NCBI GenBank assembly: GCA_002600635.1
Contig: CP021371.1
Span: forward strand, 1,119,001-1,183,000
Source of the DNA: Rhizobium sp. ACO-34A
GTDB taxonomy: Bacteria; Pseudomonadota; Alphaproteobacteria; Rhizobiales; Rhizobiaceae
Direction of reading: 5' to 3'
Length of the DNA stretch: 64,000 nt
In this document: positions 53,546 through 62,955 of the stretch, one piece after another
Numbering within the stretch: position 1 is the stretch's first letter
Layout of the letters: each line of letters opens with the position of its first letter
Translations under genes and position numbers: made by a program
Notes under the pieces: generated by a model
Seen by the model: the letters and a program-made list of their open reading frames with translations, nothing else
The model's database searches: none
Told to the model about the DNA's origin: nothing

Positions 53546-55381
53546 TCAGGATTTCTTTTCAACTACGGCCGGTTCCGGCGGCTTCTCAGTCGGCGGGGCT
53601 GCCGCCTTGGCGGCATCGGCTTCGAGCGGCGGCAGGCCCTTGTCTATCTTCAGCTGGATCTTCGGGATCTCCGCTTCCTCGGGCTTGGAGGCCAGCGCCC
53701 GCTTCCACTGATAGGTGGCTTCGAGCTGGCGGCCGACCCGCCAGTAGGCGTCGCCGAGGTGGTCGTTGATCGTGGCGTCGCCGGCCTTCAGCTCGACGGC
53801 CCGTTCCAATTCCGTCACGGCTTCATCGAAACGGTTGAGGCGAAAATAGGCCCAGCCGAGCGAATCGACGATGTAGCCGTCATCCGGACGAAGCTCGACC
53901 GCCTTGCGGATCATGTCGAGGCCTTCTTCCAGATTGCGGTTCATGTCGACCCAGGAATAGCCGAGATAGTTTAGAACCTGCGGCTGGTCGGGGTTGAGTT
54001 CCAGCGACTTGCGGAAGTTCGGTTCGGCCTGGTCCCACTTCTTCAGGCGTTCATAGGCGATGCCGCGCTGGAAGAAGATCGACCAGTGGCTCTTTTGCGG
54101 TGCGTTGCCGATGATCTCGACAGCCTTGTCGTAATTCGCTGCCATCGCCGCATAGTCCTTGGCGTCGGAAAGGACACTGCCATAGGCGAGGTAGCTGCGG
54201 ATGTCGGAAGGATCGGAATCGATCAGCGACTTGAGGTGCTTGCGGGCCTCGTCCACCTTGCCGGTTTCGGCGAGAGTGAGGCCAAGCTGCAGCTCGGAGA
54301 TACGGCGCATCGGGGAAGTGGCCGGCACCTCGCTGTAGAAATGGATAGCCCGGTCCGCCTGCTTGGCGCTTTCCGAAATGCTGCCGAGCAGGATGAGCGT
54401 GTCGGCGCTGGTCTTGTCGAGGGCATGGGCAAGCTGCAGGTAGAGCAGGACCGTGTCTTCCGCGCCGTCGCGGTTGAGCGCGCCGCCGATGGAAAAGAGC
54501 ACGCCGGCCGCGCCTTCGGCCGCGGTCTTCACCAGCGTCTCGGGCTTTTCGTCCTTGGAGATCCGGTCGCGCAGCGCCTTGAACGGCGCGTAATTGGTAA
54601 TCAGCTCGTCGCCGGCCGAAATGGCGTCGAGCGCCTTCTGCTTGTTGCCGGCCTGCGCTTCGAGCATCGCGAGCGACATCACGGCACGCATGAAGGTGTC
54701 GGGAGCGGTCGCGCCGCCGGCCCTGTCGGTCACGGTCTCGTTGAAGTGCCTGCGGGCGGCATCGGTGTCACCGATCACGCTGGCGATTGCGCCGGCATTG
54801 TAGTTCTTGAAGATGCCGTACCAGTTCGGGCCTTTCAGGCCCTGTACCATCTCAAGCCCTTCCTTGCCCTTGCCTTCGCCCACCTTCGACCATGCGATCA
54901 GAAGCTGGTTCATCAGCCGGTCCAGGTCGTTCGGGCCGGTATAGTTGAGGATCTTCTGCGCATCGGCATATTTGCCATCGCGGATATCCCTGAGAGCGCG
55001 GGCAACGGAGGTCACGCGATCGACGGCGGCGTCGTGCTTCAGCACTTCGGCAAGCTCCACGCCCTCGTTGAAATCGCCGTTCATGAACAGCGAGATCATC
55101 AGCCGTTCCTGGATATCCAGTTCGTTCGGCGAAAAGGTGAGTGCTTTCTTGTAGAAGGCGATGGCGCTGGCATAGTCACGGTCGGCATCGGCCGTGCGGG
55201 CGGCAAGGAATGCGCCGGCAAAGGTATCCACGCTGTCGATATCGAACTTCTCGGCCGTCTCGGTCTGTGCCGGCTTGTCTTCGGCGGAAGCCGTCGTGGC
55301 GGCAAGTCCCGCCTGCATGATCGAGACCAGCAGCGAAAGCGCCGTGCCGGTAAGAAGACGGAGGGCAAAGCTTTGCCGCAT
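53546..55381 (-). CDS. Exported tetratricopeptide repeat protein
   Basis: A 611-residue protein with an N-terminal Sec signal (MRQSFALRLLTGTALSLLVS) and at least eight TPR-like units. The clearest are near the C-terminus: AEPNFRKSLELNPDQPQVLN, GLDMIRKAVELRPDDGYIVD and AVTELERAVELKAGDATIND. TPR superhelices are scaffolds, here in the periplasm or at the outer membrane; the partner is unknown. The ATG at 55381 precedes the signal peptide and has GAAAGG upstream; 15 more codons are open but do not look like a signal. It heads a minus-strand unit with ispE and moaB, a common arrangement in rhizobia. Confidence 0.9.
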   Translation of the reverse strand: MRQSFALRLLTGTALSLLVSIMQAGLAATTASAEDKPAQTETAEKFDIDSVDTFAGAFLAARTADADRDYASAIAFYKKALTFSPNELDIQERLMISLFMNGDFNEGVELAEVLKHDAAVDRVTSVARALRDIRDGKYADAQKILNYTGPNDLDRLMNQLLIAWSKVGEGKGKEGLEMVQGLKGPNWYGIFKNYNAGAIASVIGDTDAARRHFNETVTDRAGGATAPDTFMRAVMSLAMLEAQAGNKQKALDAISAGDELITNYAPFKALRDRISKDEKPETLVKTAAEGAAGVLFSIGGALNRDGAEDTVLLYLQLAHALDKTSADTLILLGSISESAKQADRAIHFYSEVPATSPMRRISELQLGLTLAETGKVDEARKHLKSLIDSDPSDIRSYLAYGSVLSDAKDYAAMAANYDKAVEIIGNAPQKSHWSIFFQRGIAYERLKKWDQAEPNFRKSLELNPDQPQVLNYLGYSWVDMNRNLEEGLDMIRKAVELRPDDGYIVDSLGWAYFRLNRFDEAVTELERAVELKAGDATINDHLGDAYWRVGRQLEATYQWKRALASKPEEAEIPKIQLKIDKGLPPLEADAAKAAAPPTEKPPEPAVVEKKS

Positions 55382-55519
55382 GAAAGAGCCTTTCAAGAAT
55401 CGATAAGGAGGCGTGCAGGACAGCATCTACCCCGTGACATGCCATGTTTCACTCAACAGCATGGCTTTTTTGAAGCAGGCCCGCAAGGCAATGTCACAGT
55501 TCGACCCCTAAGTGCTCGG

Positions 55520-56536
55520 TCAGTTCACTCGGGCGATACAGAAATCGATGACGTCCAACAGCGCGGATTTATAGGCGGTTTCAGGCAGCGGCGCGAGCGC
55601 ATCGCGGGCAATGGTGCCGTAGTGCAGGGCACGGGCGATGGTGTCGTTGAGCGCGCCATATTTGGTGATCAGGCCGAGTGCCTTTTCCAGCCGCGCATCG
55701 TCGTTCTGTGCGCCTTCGATGGACTCGCGCCAGAACTCCCGTTCGGCCTGCGTGCCACGACGGTAGGACAGGATGACCGGCAGGGTGATCTTGCCTTCGC
55801 GGAAGTCGTCGCCGACGTTCTTGCCGAGATCGGCTGCCTTGCCGCCGTAATCCAGGGCGTCGTCGACGAGCTGGAAGGCGAGGCCGAGGTTCATGCCATA
55901 GGACTTGAGCGCATTGCGCCCGGCGCGGTCGGCACCGGCGATGATCGGGCCGACTTCGGCTGCTGCTGCAAAGAGCGCTGCCGTCTTGGCGCGGATGACC
56001 GAGAGATAATCGTCCTCGGTGGTCTCCATGTTCTTGGCGACCGAAAGCTGGAGAACCTCACCCTCCGCGATGACTGAAGCTGCACCTGACAGGACGTCGA
56101 GCGCTTCGAGCGAGCCGACTTCCACCATCATGCGGAAGGCCTGGCCGAGAAGGAAATCGCCGACGAGAACGCTTGCCTGATTGCCCCAGATCATCCGGGC
56201 GGTGGACTTGCCGCGGCGAAGATCGCTTTCGTCCACCACGTCGTCATGCAGAAGCGTTGCCGTATGCATGAACTCGACGCTGGTCGCGAGCTTCACGTCG
56301 CCATCGCCTTCGTAGCCGAACAGGGCCGCCGAAGCGAGCGTCAGCATGGGCCGCAGACGCTTGCCACCGGACGAGATCAGGTGGTTTGCGACTTCCGGGA
56401 TCATCTGCACGTCGGAACCGGCCTTGGACAGGATCAACTGGTTGACCCGCTCCATGCCTGGTTTCGTCAGGTCCACCAGCGGCTTGATGGAAGCCTGTTT
56501 GTTTTTGTTTTCCTCAAGCGGTATGACTACGCCCAA
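55520..56536 (-). CDS. ispB: Polyprenyl diphosphate synthase (octaprenyl-type, IspB)
   Basis: Builds the long isoprenoid chain of ubiquinone from IPP and an allylic primer. The first Asp-rich motif is LLHDDVVDESDLRRG, the second LVDDALDYGGKAADLG, with GGKRLRPML and GDFLLGQAFRMM between. The residue pattern before the first motif (EFMHTATLLHDD) has no bulky block, in keeping with a long-chain product. The frame is open to 56626, but the TTG at 56536 (start MGVVIPLEENKNKQ) has GGAG 9 bp upstream and matches how relatives begin, so I prefer it (338 residues); ATG 56557 is the alternative. Divergent from the DUF2007 gene. Confidence 0.92.
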   Translation of the reverse strand: MGVVIPLEENKNKQASIKPLVDLTKPGMERVNQLILSKAGSDVQMIPEVANHLISSGGKRLRPMLTLASAALFGYEGDGDVKLATSVEFMHTATLLHDDVVDESDLRRGKSTARMIWGNQASVLVGDFLLGQAFRMMVEVGSLEALDVLSGAASVIAEGEVLQLSVAKNMETTEDDYLSVIRAKTAALFAAAAEVGPIIAGADRAGRNALKSYGMNLGLAFQLVDDALDYGGKAADLGKNVGDDFREGKITLPVILSYRRGTQAEREFWRESIEGAQNDDARLEKALGLITKYGALNDTIARALHYGTIARDALAPLPETAYKSALLDVIDFCIARVN

Positions 56537-56643
56537 CGCACCGGACTCCAATTGCATTTTGGGGGCGACAATAAAAAGTGGCGACATCAACAGCAAGCAC
56601 GAATTGGTGCATCTCGCCTTTTTCATTAGGGTTTTGAGGTAAA

Positions 56644-56874
56644 ATGTACGAGATCATCCGCACCAACGACGCCGTTCTCCTCTCTTTCGCAGAGAGCCTG
56701 CTCAAGGATGCCGGGATTCCCTGCATGATCGCCGATCAGGCCATGAGCATTCTGGAAGGGTCGCTCGGTATGCTGCCCCGGCGGCTTCTGGTTGCCGAGG
56801 AGCAGGCGGAAGAGGCACGCAAACTGCTGATCGATGCCGGTCTCGCCGACGAATTGCGCGACGAGGACGAATAA
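56644..56874 (+). CDS. DUF2007 domain protein (putative signal transducing protein)
   Basis: A 76-residue soluble protein: MYEIIRTNDAVLLSFAESLL, then GIPCMIADQAMSILEGSLG, the conserved RRLLVAEEQAEEARKLL and an acidic tail. This is the DUF2007 fold, distantly related to the PII family. The function is unknown. Its ATG at 56644 follows TTGAGGTAAA. The stop is 2 bp before the methyltransferase start, so the two are co-transcribed. Confidence 0.9.
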   Translation: MYEIIRTNDAVLLSFAESLLKDAGIPCMIADQAMSILEGSLGMLPRRLLVAEEQAEEARKLLIDAGLADELRDEDE

Positions 56875-56876
56875 CC

Positions 56877-57668
56877 TTGTCTGGCTCGGTCTCAGGCGTG
56901 GGTGTTGACACCATCGATGCCTTCCATCGCGGTCGCTTTCATCTCGTCCAGCCGAAGGGCAGGGGGCACCGTGCCGGCATGGATGCCATGCTGCTCGCCT
57001 CGCTGGTCGATGCGCAAAAGCCAATCCGTCTTGCCGATCTCGGCGCCGGCGCCGGCGCCGCTGGCCTTGCGGTTGCGGCACGGCTGGAGGGCGCGCAGGT
57101 AACGCTGGTCGAACGCTCGCCGGACATGGCGGCTTATGCCCGCAGGAGCCTCGAATTGCCCGAAAACGCAGCGTTTCGCTCGCGGGTAAACGTGATCGAG
57201 GCCGATGTGACGTTGACCGGCCGGGCGCGCGTTGCTGCGGGGCTTGCCGATGACAGCTTCGAGCACGTCATCATGAACCCGCCTTTCAATGACGCTGGCG
57301 ATCGCAAGACGCCGGATGCCCTGAAAGCGGAGGCGCACGCCATGACGGAAGGCCTGTTCGAGAGCTGGATCAGGACCGCGGGTGCGATCATGGTGCCCGG
57401 CGGCCAGTTGTCGCTGATCGCCCGCCCGCAATCCGTGGCCGAGATTATTGCAGCCTGCGGCAAACGCTTCGGCGGGCTGGAGATCACCCCGGTCTATCCG
57501 CGGGTCGGGGAAAATGCCGTGCGCATCCTCGTGACCGCGATAAAGGGATCGCGCGCGCGACTGAATTTCCGCTCGCCGCTCCTGATGCATGACGACCCCG
57601 AAAGCCACAAGTTCTCGGCTTTCGTCGATGACCTGAACAACGGCCGCGCCGCCTATCCGCGTGGCTGA
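56877..57668 (+). CDS. TrmN6-like SAM-dependent N6-adenine methyltransferase
   Basis: A 263-residue class I methyltransferase. The SAM-binding motif is ADLGAGAGAAGLAVAARLEG and the catalytic motif for adenine N6 is MNPPFNDAG. HRGRFHLVQPKGRGHRAGMD at the N-terminus matches tRNA1(Val) A37 methyltransferases (TrmN6/YfiC), which modify tRNA next to the anticodon. The start is TTG at 56877, 2 bp behind DUF2007, with GAGGA 9 bp upstream. It converges with mntH. Methylation of tRNA is the family-based call; protein N-methylation is less likely. Confidence 0.88.
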   Translation: MSGSVSGVGVDTIDAFHRGRFHLVQPKGRGHRAGMDAMLLASLVDAQKPIRLADLGAGAGAAGLAVAARLEGAQVTLVERSPDMAAYARRSLELPENAAFRSRVNVIEADVTLTGRARVAAGLADDSFEHVIMNPPFNDAGDRKTPDALKAEAHAMTEGLFESWIRTAGAIMVPGGQLSLIARPQSVAEIIAACGKRFGGLEITPVYPRVGENAVRILVTAIKGSRARLNFRSPLLMHDDPESHKFSAFVDDLNNGRAAYPRG

Positions 57669-57688
57669 GGCAGCCGCCACGGCACCGG

Positions 57689-59035
57689 TCAGCCGGTCAC
57701 GAAGTCCGCGACCAGTTTGACGTTGAGCGCGGTGATAACGATGGCGATCAGCAGTGCGATTGCCGACAGCCAGCGGGGCGAGACGAGCGCGCCCATCTTC
57801 GTACGGTCCGCGGTCATCAGCACCAGCGGGAAGACGGCGAAGGGCAATTGCAGGCTGAGCACGACCTGGCTGAGGATCAGGAGTTCCGCCGTGCCGCTCT
57901 CGCCATACCAGATGGCGACGAAGCCGGCGGGTATGATGGCAAGGCCACGCGTCAGAAGCCGCCGCACCCACGGCTTCAGCTTCATGTCGAGGAAGCCTTC
58001 CATCACGATCTGGCCGGCAAGCGTGGCGGTCAGCGTCGAGTTGAGGCCGCTGCAAAGCAGCGCCACCCCGAAAAGCGTCGGCGCGACGGAGCTGCCCAGC
58101 AGCGGTGACAGCAGCGCATGGGCGTCGCCGAGTTCGGCAACCTCCTGATGGCCGCTGCGGTGAAAGGTTGCCGCCGCAAGGATCAGGATCGAGGCATTCA
58201 CCAGGAAGGCGAAGAACAGCGCCAGCGTCGAATCGATGGTCGCGAATGTCAGGGCCATCCTGCGGCTCTTGTCGTTGTCCTCGATGCCGCGGGTCTGCAC
58301 GATGCCGGAATGCAGGTAGAGATTGTGCGGCATCACTGTCGCGCCGATGATGCCGATGGCGATGTAGAGCATGGCCGGGTTGGTCACGACATCCATCGTC
58401 GGCAGGAAGCCTGTGGCGACTTCCGACCAGTCGGGCCGGGCAAGCGCAAGCTGCACGGCGAAACTCAGGCCGATGACTGCGGTAAGCGTGATGACGAAGA
58501 TTTCCACCCAGCGGAAACCAAGGCGCTGCAGCAGCAGCACGATGAAGACATCGACGGCCGTGATGAGAACGCCGACGGCAAGCGGCAGGCCGAATATGAG
58601 CTGAAGGCCGATTGCCGTGCCGATCACCTCGGCGATGTCGGTCGCCACGATGACGATTTCCGCGATCACCCAGAGCGCAATGCTGACCGGCTTCGGATAG
58701 GCATCCCGGCAGGCGCGGGCGAGGTCGCGGCCGGATGCGATGGCAAGGCGCGCGGCAAGCGCCTGCAACAGGATTGCCATGCTGCTCGACAGCAGGATGG
58801 CGACGAGCAGCGCATAGCCGAAGCGCGAGCCACCGGCGAGCGACGTCGCCCAGTTGCCCGGATCCATGTAGCCGACCGCCACGAGATAGCCGGGTCCGAG
58901 AAACGCGAGAGCCCGCCGCCAGAAGGGGCTGCTGCTTTTGACCGGGATGGTGGCGTGCGTTTCCGAAAGCGACGGTACGCCGCGTTCTCGCCGCCAGGCG
59001 GTTTGAGGCGTGTCGCTGATGCCGGGTTCGGCCAT
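57689..59035 (-). CDS. mntH: NRAMP-family Mn2+/H+ symporter MntH
   Basis: A 448-residue manganese importer with about 11 membrane helices. Helix 1 carries the metal-binding signature [14 protein letters not shown] (DPGN), and helix 6 contains [16 protein letters not shown] (MPH), both required for Mn2+ binding. The ATG at 59035 ([10 protein letters not shown]) fits relatives; an open frame continues to 59401 but has no homologous content. The promoter region holds a TGCGA-N5-TCGCA inverted repeat, a candidate site for the Mur/Fur-type manganese regulator. Uptake is needed for oxidative-stress defence in rhizobia. Confidence 0.95.
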   Translation of the reverse strand: MAEPGISDTPQTAWRRERGVPSLSETHATIPVKSSSPFWRRALAFLGPGYLVAVGYMDPGNWATSLAGGSRFGYALLVAILLSSSMAILLQALAARLAIASGRDLARACRDAYPKPVSIALWVIAEIVIVATDIAEVIGTAIGLQLIFGLPLAVGVLITAVDVFIVLLLQRLGFRWVEIFVITLTAVIGLSFAVQLALARPDWSEVATGFLPTMDVVTNPAMLYIAIGIIGATVMPHNLYLHSGIVQTRGIEDNDKSRRMALTFATIDSTLALFFAFLVNASILILAAATFHRSGHQEVAELGDAHALLSPLLGSSVAPTLFGVALLCSGLNSTLTATLAGQIVMEGFLDMKLKPWVRRLLTRGLAIIPAGFVAIWYGESGTAELLILSQVVLSLQLPFAVFPLVLMTADRTKMGALVSPRWLSAIALLIAIVITALNVKLVADFVTG

Positions 59036-59053
59036 GGAAAATCTTTTCTTGAA

Positions 59054-59068
59054 TGCGAATAACTCGCA
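59054..59068. promoter_or_regulatory. Inverted repeat upstream of mntH, candidate Mur operator
   Basis: TGCGA at 59054-59058 and TCGCA at 59064-59068 are exact inverted copies 5 bp apart, 18 bp before the mntH start. In rhizobia mntH is repressed by Mur through palindromic sites near the promoter; that this repeat is the site is inference. The further 250 bp up to the S49 peptidase gene hold only a short GTGTT/AACAC repeat at 59284-59298. Confidence 0.4.
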
Positions 59069-59323
59069 ACAATAGCTATGCCCAGTTTGTGCAGTGCGCA
59101 AGTGTCTTTGGCCGGCATGGCGCGACTTTTGGTAAGTGGCTTCGATGTATGCGCGTTGTCGTGCCTTGAGTGCCGCTCCGCAGGTACAGGCTTTCGGAAC
59201 TCGCGTGGATTTGACGGCTACTCCTTTCGCCGATATGCGGACCACATCGACAGGCATTGCGCCTGACACCAATCTTCCTACATGTGTTGCCAGAACACGT
59301 AACAAGACAGTGAGTGAGTTTTG

Positions 59324-60190
59324 ATGGCCGGATGGTTGAAGCGCCTTTTGCCGAAGAGGTTTCGGAACGATAGCGTCGTCATTCCTGTTGTGCGTCTGCA
59401 CGGCGCGATCATGAGCGGGGGCGGCAAGTTCAAGCCGAACCTCAATCTGGCCAGCGTTGCTCCCATGCTGGAAAAGGCCTTCGCGAAGAAGGACAGCCCG
59501 GCGGTGGTCCTGTCGATCAATTCTCCCGGGGGATCACCGGTGCAGTCGCGCATGATCTTCGAGCGCATTCGTGCGCTGGCGGAGGAAAAGCACAAGCGCG
59601 TGCTGATTTTCGTCGAGGATGTCGCGGCGTCCGGCGGTTACATGATTGCGCTGGCCGGCGACGAGATCATCGCGGATTCGACCTCCATCGTCGGCTCGAT
59701 CGGTGTCGTTTCCGGCGGTTTCGGCTTCCCCGAACTCCTGAAGAAGATCGGTGTCGAAAGGCGTGTCTATACCGCCGGCGAGAACAAGGTGATCCTCGAT
59801 CCCTTCAAGCCGGAAAAGGAAAGCGACATCGAATATCTGAAGACGCTGCAGCTCGAGATCCATCAGGTCTTTATCGACATGGTGGTGAGTCGCCGCGGCA
59901 GCGTATTGTCCGATGATCCCTCGCTGTTTTCCGGCCTCTTCTGGACCGGGCGGCGCGGGTTGGAACTCGGCCTCGTCGACAGCCTCGGCGATATGCGCAG
60001 CGAGATCAAGAAACGCTACGGCAAGGATGCGAAGCTCGAACTCGTCTCCGGCGCACGGGATTTCTTCGGCCGCCGCGTGCCGGGTGTCTCCGTTTCGGCC
60101 GACGGCATGGGCGAGATCGCCGCAGTCGCCGTCTCCGGTCTTGCCGAAACGCTGGAAGAGAGAGCATTGTGGAGCCGTTACGGGCTCTGA
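59324..60190 (+). CDS. S49-family (SppA-like) signal peptide peptidase
   Basis: A 288-residue serine protease of the short SppA type. The substrate-binding strand [15 protein letters not shown] and the nucleophile Ser in [17 protein letters not shown] match the family, and the Lys general base may be the one in [13 protein letters not shown]. No clear N-terminal membrane segment is visible, unlike long SppA; the start [13 protein letters not shown] is amphipathic and may lie along the membrane. Such enzymes degrade cleaved signal peptides. ATG 59324; the upstream TTG at 59321 is possible. A small membrane protein gene follows after 15 bp. Confidence 0.9.
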   Translation: MAGWLKRLLPKRFRNDSVVIPVVRLHGAIMSGGGKFKPNLNLASVAPMLEKAFAKKDSPAVVLSINSPGGSPVQSRMIFERIRALAEEKHKRVLIFVEDVAASGGYMIALAGDEIIADSTSIVGSIGVVSGGFGFPELLKKIGVERRVYTAGENKVILDPFKPEKESDIEYLKTLQLEIHQVFIDMVVSRRGSVLSDDPSLFSGLFWTGRRGLELGLVDSLGDMRSEIKKRYGKDAKLELVSGARDFFGRRVPGVSVSADGMGEIAAVAVSGLAETLEERALWSRYGL

Positions 60191-60205
60191 CATCGCGGGA
60201 GGAAC

Positions 60206-60397
60206 ATGTCGCGGATCATATTTTTCATCGTTCTCATCGGCGGGGTCTACTGGTTCTACCGCCGTTTCGTGAGCGACGCCGAGAAGCTCTCGGTCAAGTC
60301 AAAGCGCGTCCACAAGGAACGCCGCAACTCTGCCCACGGTACGCTGGTCAAGGATGAAAAGACCGGCGAATACCGCGTCCGCCGCGAGGACGAATAG
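60206..60397 (+). CDS. Small single-span membrane protein
   Basis: A 63-residue protein with one N-terminal membrane helix (IIFFIVLIGGVYWFYRRF) and a charged cytoplasmic tail rich in Lys and Arg (KSKRVHKERRNSAHG) ending in RVRREDE. The ATG at 60206 follows GGGAGGAAC. It sits 15 bp after the S49 peptidase and is surely co-transcribed with it, so it may assist that enzyme. No known domain; short hydrophobic proteins of this kind are common behind sppA in rhizobia. Confidence 0.75.
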   Translation: MSRIIFFIVLIGGVYWFYRRFVSDAEKLSVKSKRVHKERRNSAHGTLVKDEKTGEYRVRREDE

Positions 60398-60422
60398 GCG
60401 TTAGGCTTGTTCGTGAAATAGG

Positions 60423-60452
60423 CATGATATACATTGTGTAATGTATATCATG
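60423..60452. promoter_or_regulatory. Palindromic operator of vapBC
   Basis: Perfect inverted repeat with 13-bp arms: CATGATATACATT at 60423-60435 and AATGTATATCATG at 60440-60452, separated by GTGT. It ends at the ribosome site GGAGGG of vapB. VapBC complexes bind palindromes in their own promoters, so this is almost certainly the autoregulatory operator. The AT-rich arms stand out in this high-GC region. Confidence 0.85.
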
Positions 60453-60461
60453 GAGGGTTCT

Positions 60462-60698
60462 ATGCAGGTCTCCCGATGGGGCAATAGTCTTGCCATTCGC
60501 ATTCCTGCCGCCGTTGCCGAAGCGCTTGAACTGAAGGAAGGCGACGAGGTCAATGTGCGGGTGAGTGGCTCCCGCACTTTCGAGATCGGACGGGAGGATA
60601 GCCGGGAACAGGCTCTGACGCGTATTCGCAACGCGAGGATCAGTCTGCCGGCGGGCTGGACGTTTGATCGCGACGAAGCGAACGAACGCTGCGGATGA
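60462..60698 (+). CDS. vapB: VapB-type antitoxin (AbrB/MazE fold)
   Basis: A 78-residue protein. The N-terminal swapped-hairpin DNA-binding domain reads MQVSRWGNSLAIRIPAAVAE, then LELKEGDEVNVRVSG, the SpoVT/AbrB signature. The C-terminal part ([17 protein letters not shown]) wraps the toxin in known complexes. The ATG at 60462 follows GGAGGG by 5 bp; an earlier in-frame ATG at 60441 lies inside the operator and is less likely. Its stop overlaps the toxin start (ATGA), so toxin and antitoxin are translated together. It binds the palindrome directly upstream. Confidence 0.93.
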   Translation: MQVSRWGNSLAIRIPAAVAEALELKEGDEVNVRVSGSRTFEIGREDSREQALTRIRNARISLPAGWTFDRDEANERCG

Positions 60699-61093
60699 AG
60701 CCCCCTCTCCTTGACACCAATATCCTGATCTATGCTTTCAGCGATGATCTGAAGGCTGGACGTGCACAGGAGTGTCCTGCGCAACCCTTCGTGCTTTCGA
60801 CGCAGGCGCTGAATGAATTCGCCAACGTCGCACTTCGCAAACTAGGCATGACGGCCCCTGAAGTGCGCATTGCCATTGCGGACATCTGCCTATTGGCCGA
60901 GGACATATTTCCGCTGGATCGCCGCACCCATGAAATGGCGCTCGACATTGCCGAGCGATACCACCTGTCCTTTTACGACAGCCTCATGTTGTCTGCTGCT
61001 TGTCTGGCTGGCTGTCCCTCTTGCCTTTCGGAAGACATGCAGCACGGCCTGCTGATCGAGGGCGGAACGACGGTCGCTAATCCGTTTATCTAA
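60695..61093 (+). CDS. vapC: VapC-type PIN-domain ribonuclease toxin
   Basis: A 132-residue PIN-domain RNase. The first acidic residue lies in [13 protein letters not shown], the Glu in [12 protein letters not shown], and the third group in [15 protein letters not shown], so the metal-binding carboxylates of the family are all present. Members cleave tRNA or rRNA to stop growth. It overlaps vapB by 4 bp. The pair sits between the S49 operon and glyQ, and glyQ starts only 100 bp later. The pair is complete, so it is probably functional. Confidence 0.92.
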   Translation: MKPPLLDTNILIYAFSDDLKAGRAQECPAQPFVLSTQALNEFANVALRKLGMTAPEVRIAIADICLLAEDIFPLDRRTHEMALDIAERYHLSFYDSLMLSAACLAGCPSCLSEDMQHGLLIEGGTTVANPFI

Positions 61094-61193
61094 ATGGCGG
61101 CAGGCTGCATTGCCCAAGCATCACTTGACCCCTTCGCCCTGTCGTGGCACCAGACGGGCCACCTTTGCAAGACAAGCTCCGGACGAAAATCCC

Positions 61194-62147
61194 ATGACCG
61201 AGACCACCATCGCCCCCCATATGGACCCCAAGCGCTCGTTTCAGGCCCTGATCCTGACCTTGCACAATTACTGGGCCGACAAGGGTTGCGCGGTTCTCCA
61301 GCCTTACGACATGGAAGTCGGCGCCGGTACCTTCCATCCCGCGACGACGCTGCGCGCTCTCGGCCCCAAGCCGTGGAAAGCGGCTTACGTCCAGCCCTCG
61401 CGTCGTCCGTCCGACGGCCGCTACGGCGAAAACCCCAACCGTCTGCAGCACTATTACCAGTACCAGGTCATCCTGAAGCCGAACCCGTCGAACCTGCAGG
61501 AACTCTACCTCGGTTCGCTCGCGGCCATCGGCCTCGATCCGCTGCTGCATGACGTCCGCTTCGTCGAGGATGACTGGGAAAGCCCGACGCTCGGCGCCTG
61601 GGGTCTCGGCTGGGAATGCTGGTGCGATGGTATGGAGGTCTCGCAGTTCACCTATTTTCAGGCCGTCTGCGGCATCGATTGCTCGCCGGTCGCCGGCGAA
61701 CTGACCTACGGTCTGGAACGTCTCGCCATGTATGTGCAGGGCGTCGACAACGTCTACGACCTCAACTTCAACGGCCGCGAAGGCGACGAGAAGATTTCCT
61801 ATGGCGATGTCTTCCTGCAGGCCGAGCAGGAATATTCCCGCCATAACTTCGAATACGCCAACACTGAAATGCTGCACCGGCATTTCATCGACGCCGAAAG
61901 GGAATGCCAGGCCCTGCTCGCCGCCGGCGCACCGGGCGACCCGAACGCCCTGCACAAATGCGTCTTCCCGGCCTATGACCAGTGCATCAAGGCATCGCAC
62001 GTTTTCAACCTGCTAGATGCCCGCGGCGTGATCTCGGTTACTGAGCGCCAGAGCTACATCCTGCGCGTGCGAACCCTCGCCAAGGCCTGCGGCGAAGCCT
62101 TCCTGCTCACCGACGCCGGCGGCGCAAACTTCGGCAAGGCCGCCTGA
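61194..62147 (+). CDS. glyQ: Glycyl-tRNA synthetase alpha subunit
   Basis: Catalytic subunit of the tetrameric (alpha2 beta2) GlyRS. Class II motifs are seen in [40 protein letters not shown] and [33 protein letters not shown], the [13 protein letters not shown] segment and [14 protein letters not shown] follow. ATG 61194 gives 317 residues, the usual length; an open frame from 61110 adds an unconserved Arg-rich leader. The beta subunit glyS is normally close behind glyQ, but lemA and a DUF2207 gene come first here and glyS is not within the window. Confidence 0.97.
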   Translation: MTETTIAPHMDPKRSFQALILTLHNYWADKGCAVLQPYDMEVGAGTFHPATTLRALGPKPWKAAYVQPSRRPSDGRYGENPNRLQHYYQYQVILKPNPSNLQELYLGSLAAIGLDPLLHDVRFVEDDWESPTLGAWGLGWECWCDGMEVSQFTYFQAVCGIDCSPVAGELTYGLERLAMYVQGVDNVYDLNFNGREGDEKISYGDVFLQAEQEYSRHNFEYANTEMLHRHFIDAERECQALLAAGAPGDPNALHKCVFPAYDQCIKASHVFNLLDARGVISVTERQSYILRVRTLAKACGEAFLLTDAGGANFGKAA

Positions 62148-62207
62148 AAAAGGGGTAGCTGGCGAAATCTCGCCTGCATGCCGGGATCTACACTTTTTTC
62201 AAGTTGC

Positions 62208-62240
62208 AACGGCCGGAAAGACATCGTCTTCTCGGCCGTT
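62208..62240 (+). terminator. Hairpin after glyQ
   Basis: AACGGCCG at 62208-62215 pairs with CGGCCGTT at 62233-62240, and inside AAGAC pairs with GTCTT, so the stem spans about 15 bp with one mismatch and a 3-nt loop. No T run follows. It lies 60 bp after the glyQ stop, so transcript-end protection or weak termination is likely. Confidence 0.55.
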
Positions 62241-62385
62241 ATGCTTTGAAGGGTAATCCCTGTCCTTCGGAACCGGGATGCCGCCGATACCTTCGTCCTC
62301 ATTCTTGGCACGACCGTTCGATGCATCATGACTTTGACGGTGCAACCGGTTAACGTGCGCCCATTAAGTATGGGAGCCCGATTTC

Positions 62386-62937
62386 ATGTTTACGATCCTC
62401 GTTATTCTTGCCGCCGTCGCCGTTTATGTCGTCTATATCTACAACAGCCTCGTCAAATCCCGGCAGATGACCGAGGAGGCATGGTCAGGCATCGACGTGC
62501 AACTGAAGCGGCGCGCGGATTTGATCCCGAACCTGATCGAGACGGTGAAAGGCTATGCCGCCCATGAAAAGGGCACGCTCGAAGAGGTTGTCGAACTGCG
62601 CAACAAGGCGCAGGCGGTGCCCCCGGGCGATATCGCCGGCCGTGCCCAGGCGGAAGGCCTGCTCGGTCAGGCGCTCGGCCGGGTGATCGCGCTTGCTGAA
62701 GCCTATCCCGATCTCAAGGCCAACCAGAACTTCCTCGAACTGCAGAAGTCGCTGGAGACCATCGAGGGCGAGATCCAGATGTCGCGCCGTTACTACAACG
62801 GTGCGGCACGCGATCTGAACGTCAAGGTCGACAGCTTTCCGTCCAACCTCGTCGCCCGCAATTTCGGTTTCGGCAAGGCGGGCTATTTCGAGATTACCAA
62901 CGAGGCGGACCGCGCCGTGCCAAGCGTGAAGTTCTGA
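62386..62937 (+). CDS. lemA: LemA family protein
   Basis: A 183-residue protein with one N-terminal membrane helix (ILVILAAVAVYVVYIYNSLV) and a helical-bundle domain. Signatures are RQMTEEAWSGIDVQLKRRAD, LIPNLIETVKGYAAHEKGTL and SRRYYNGAARDLNVKVDSFP. LemA function is unknown, though it is often encoded with DUF2207 or TPM-domain proteins as here. The ATG at 62386 is preceded by GGGAGCCCG. Its stop is 18 bp before the next gene, so the two are one unit. Confidence 0.94.
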   Translation: MFTILVILAAVAVYVVYIYNSLVKSRQMTEEAWSGIDVQLKRRADLIPNLIETVKGYAAHEKGTLEEVVELRNKAQAVPPGDIAGRAQAEGLLGQALGRVIALAEAYPDLKANQNFLELQKSLETIEGEIQMSRRYYNGAARDLNVKVDSFPSNLVARNFGFGKAGYFEITNEADRAVPSVKF

Positions 62938-62955
62938 TCGGCCCCGGAGCCCCGC

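Noticed and set aside
54086..56077. Plus-strand 663-codon frame opposite the TPR and ispB genes
   Set aside because: Antisense shadow of two confident genes; no motif seen in the translation.
56892..59072. Minus-strand 726-codon frame overlapping mntH in another frame and the methyltransferase
   Set aside because: mntH in the correct frame carries the DPGN and MPH motifs; this frame is an Arg/His-rich shadow.
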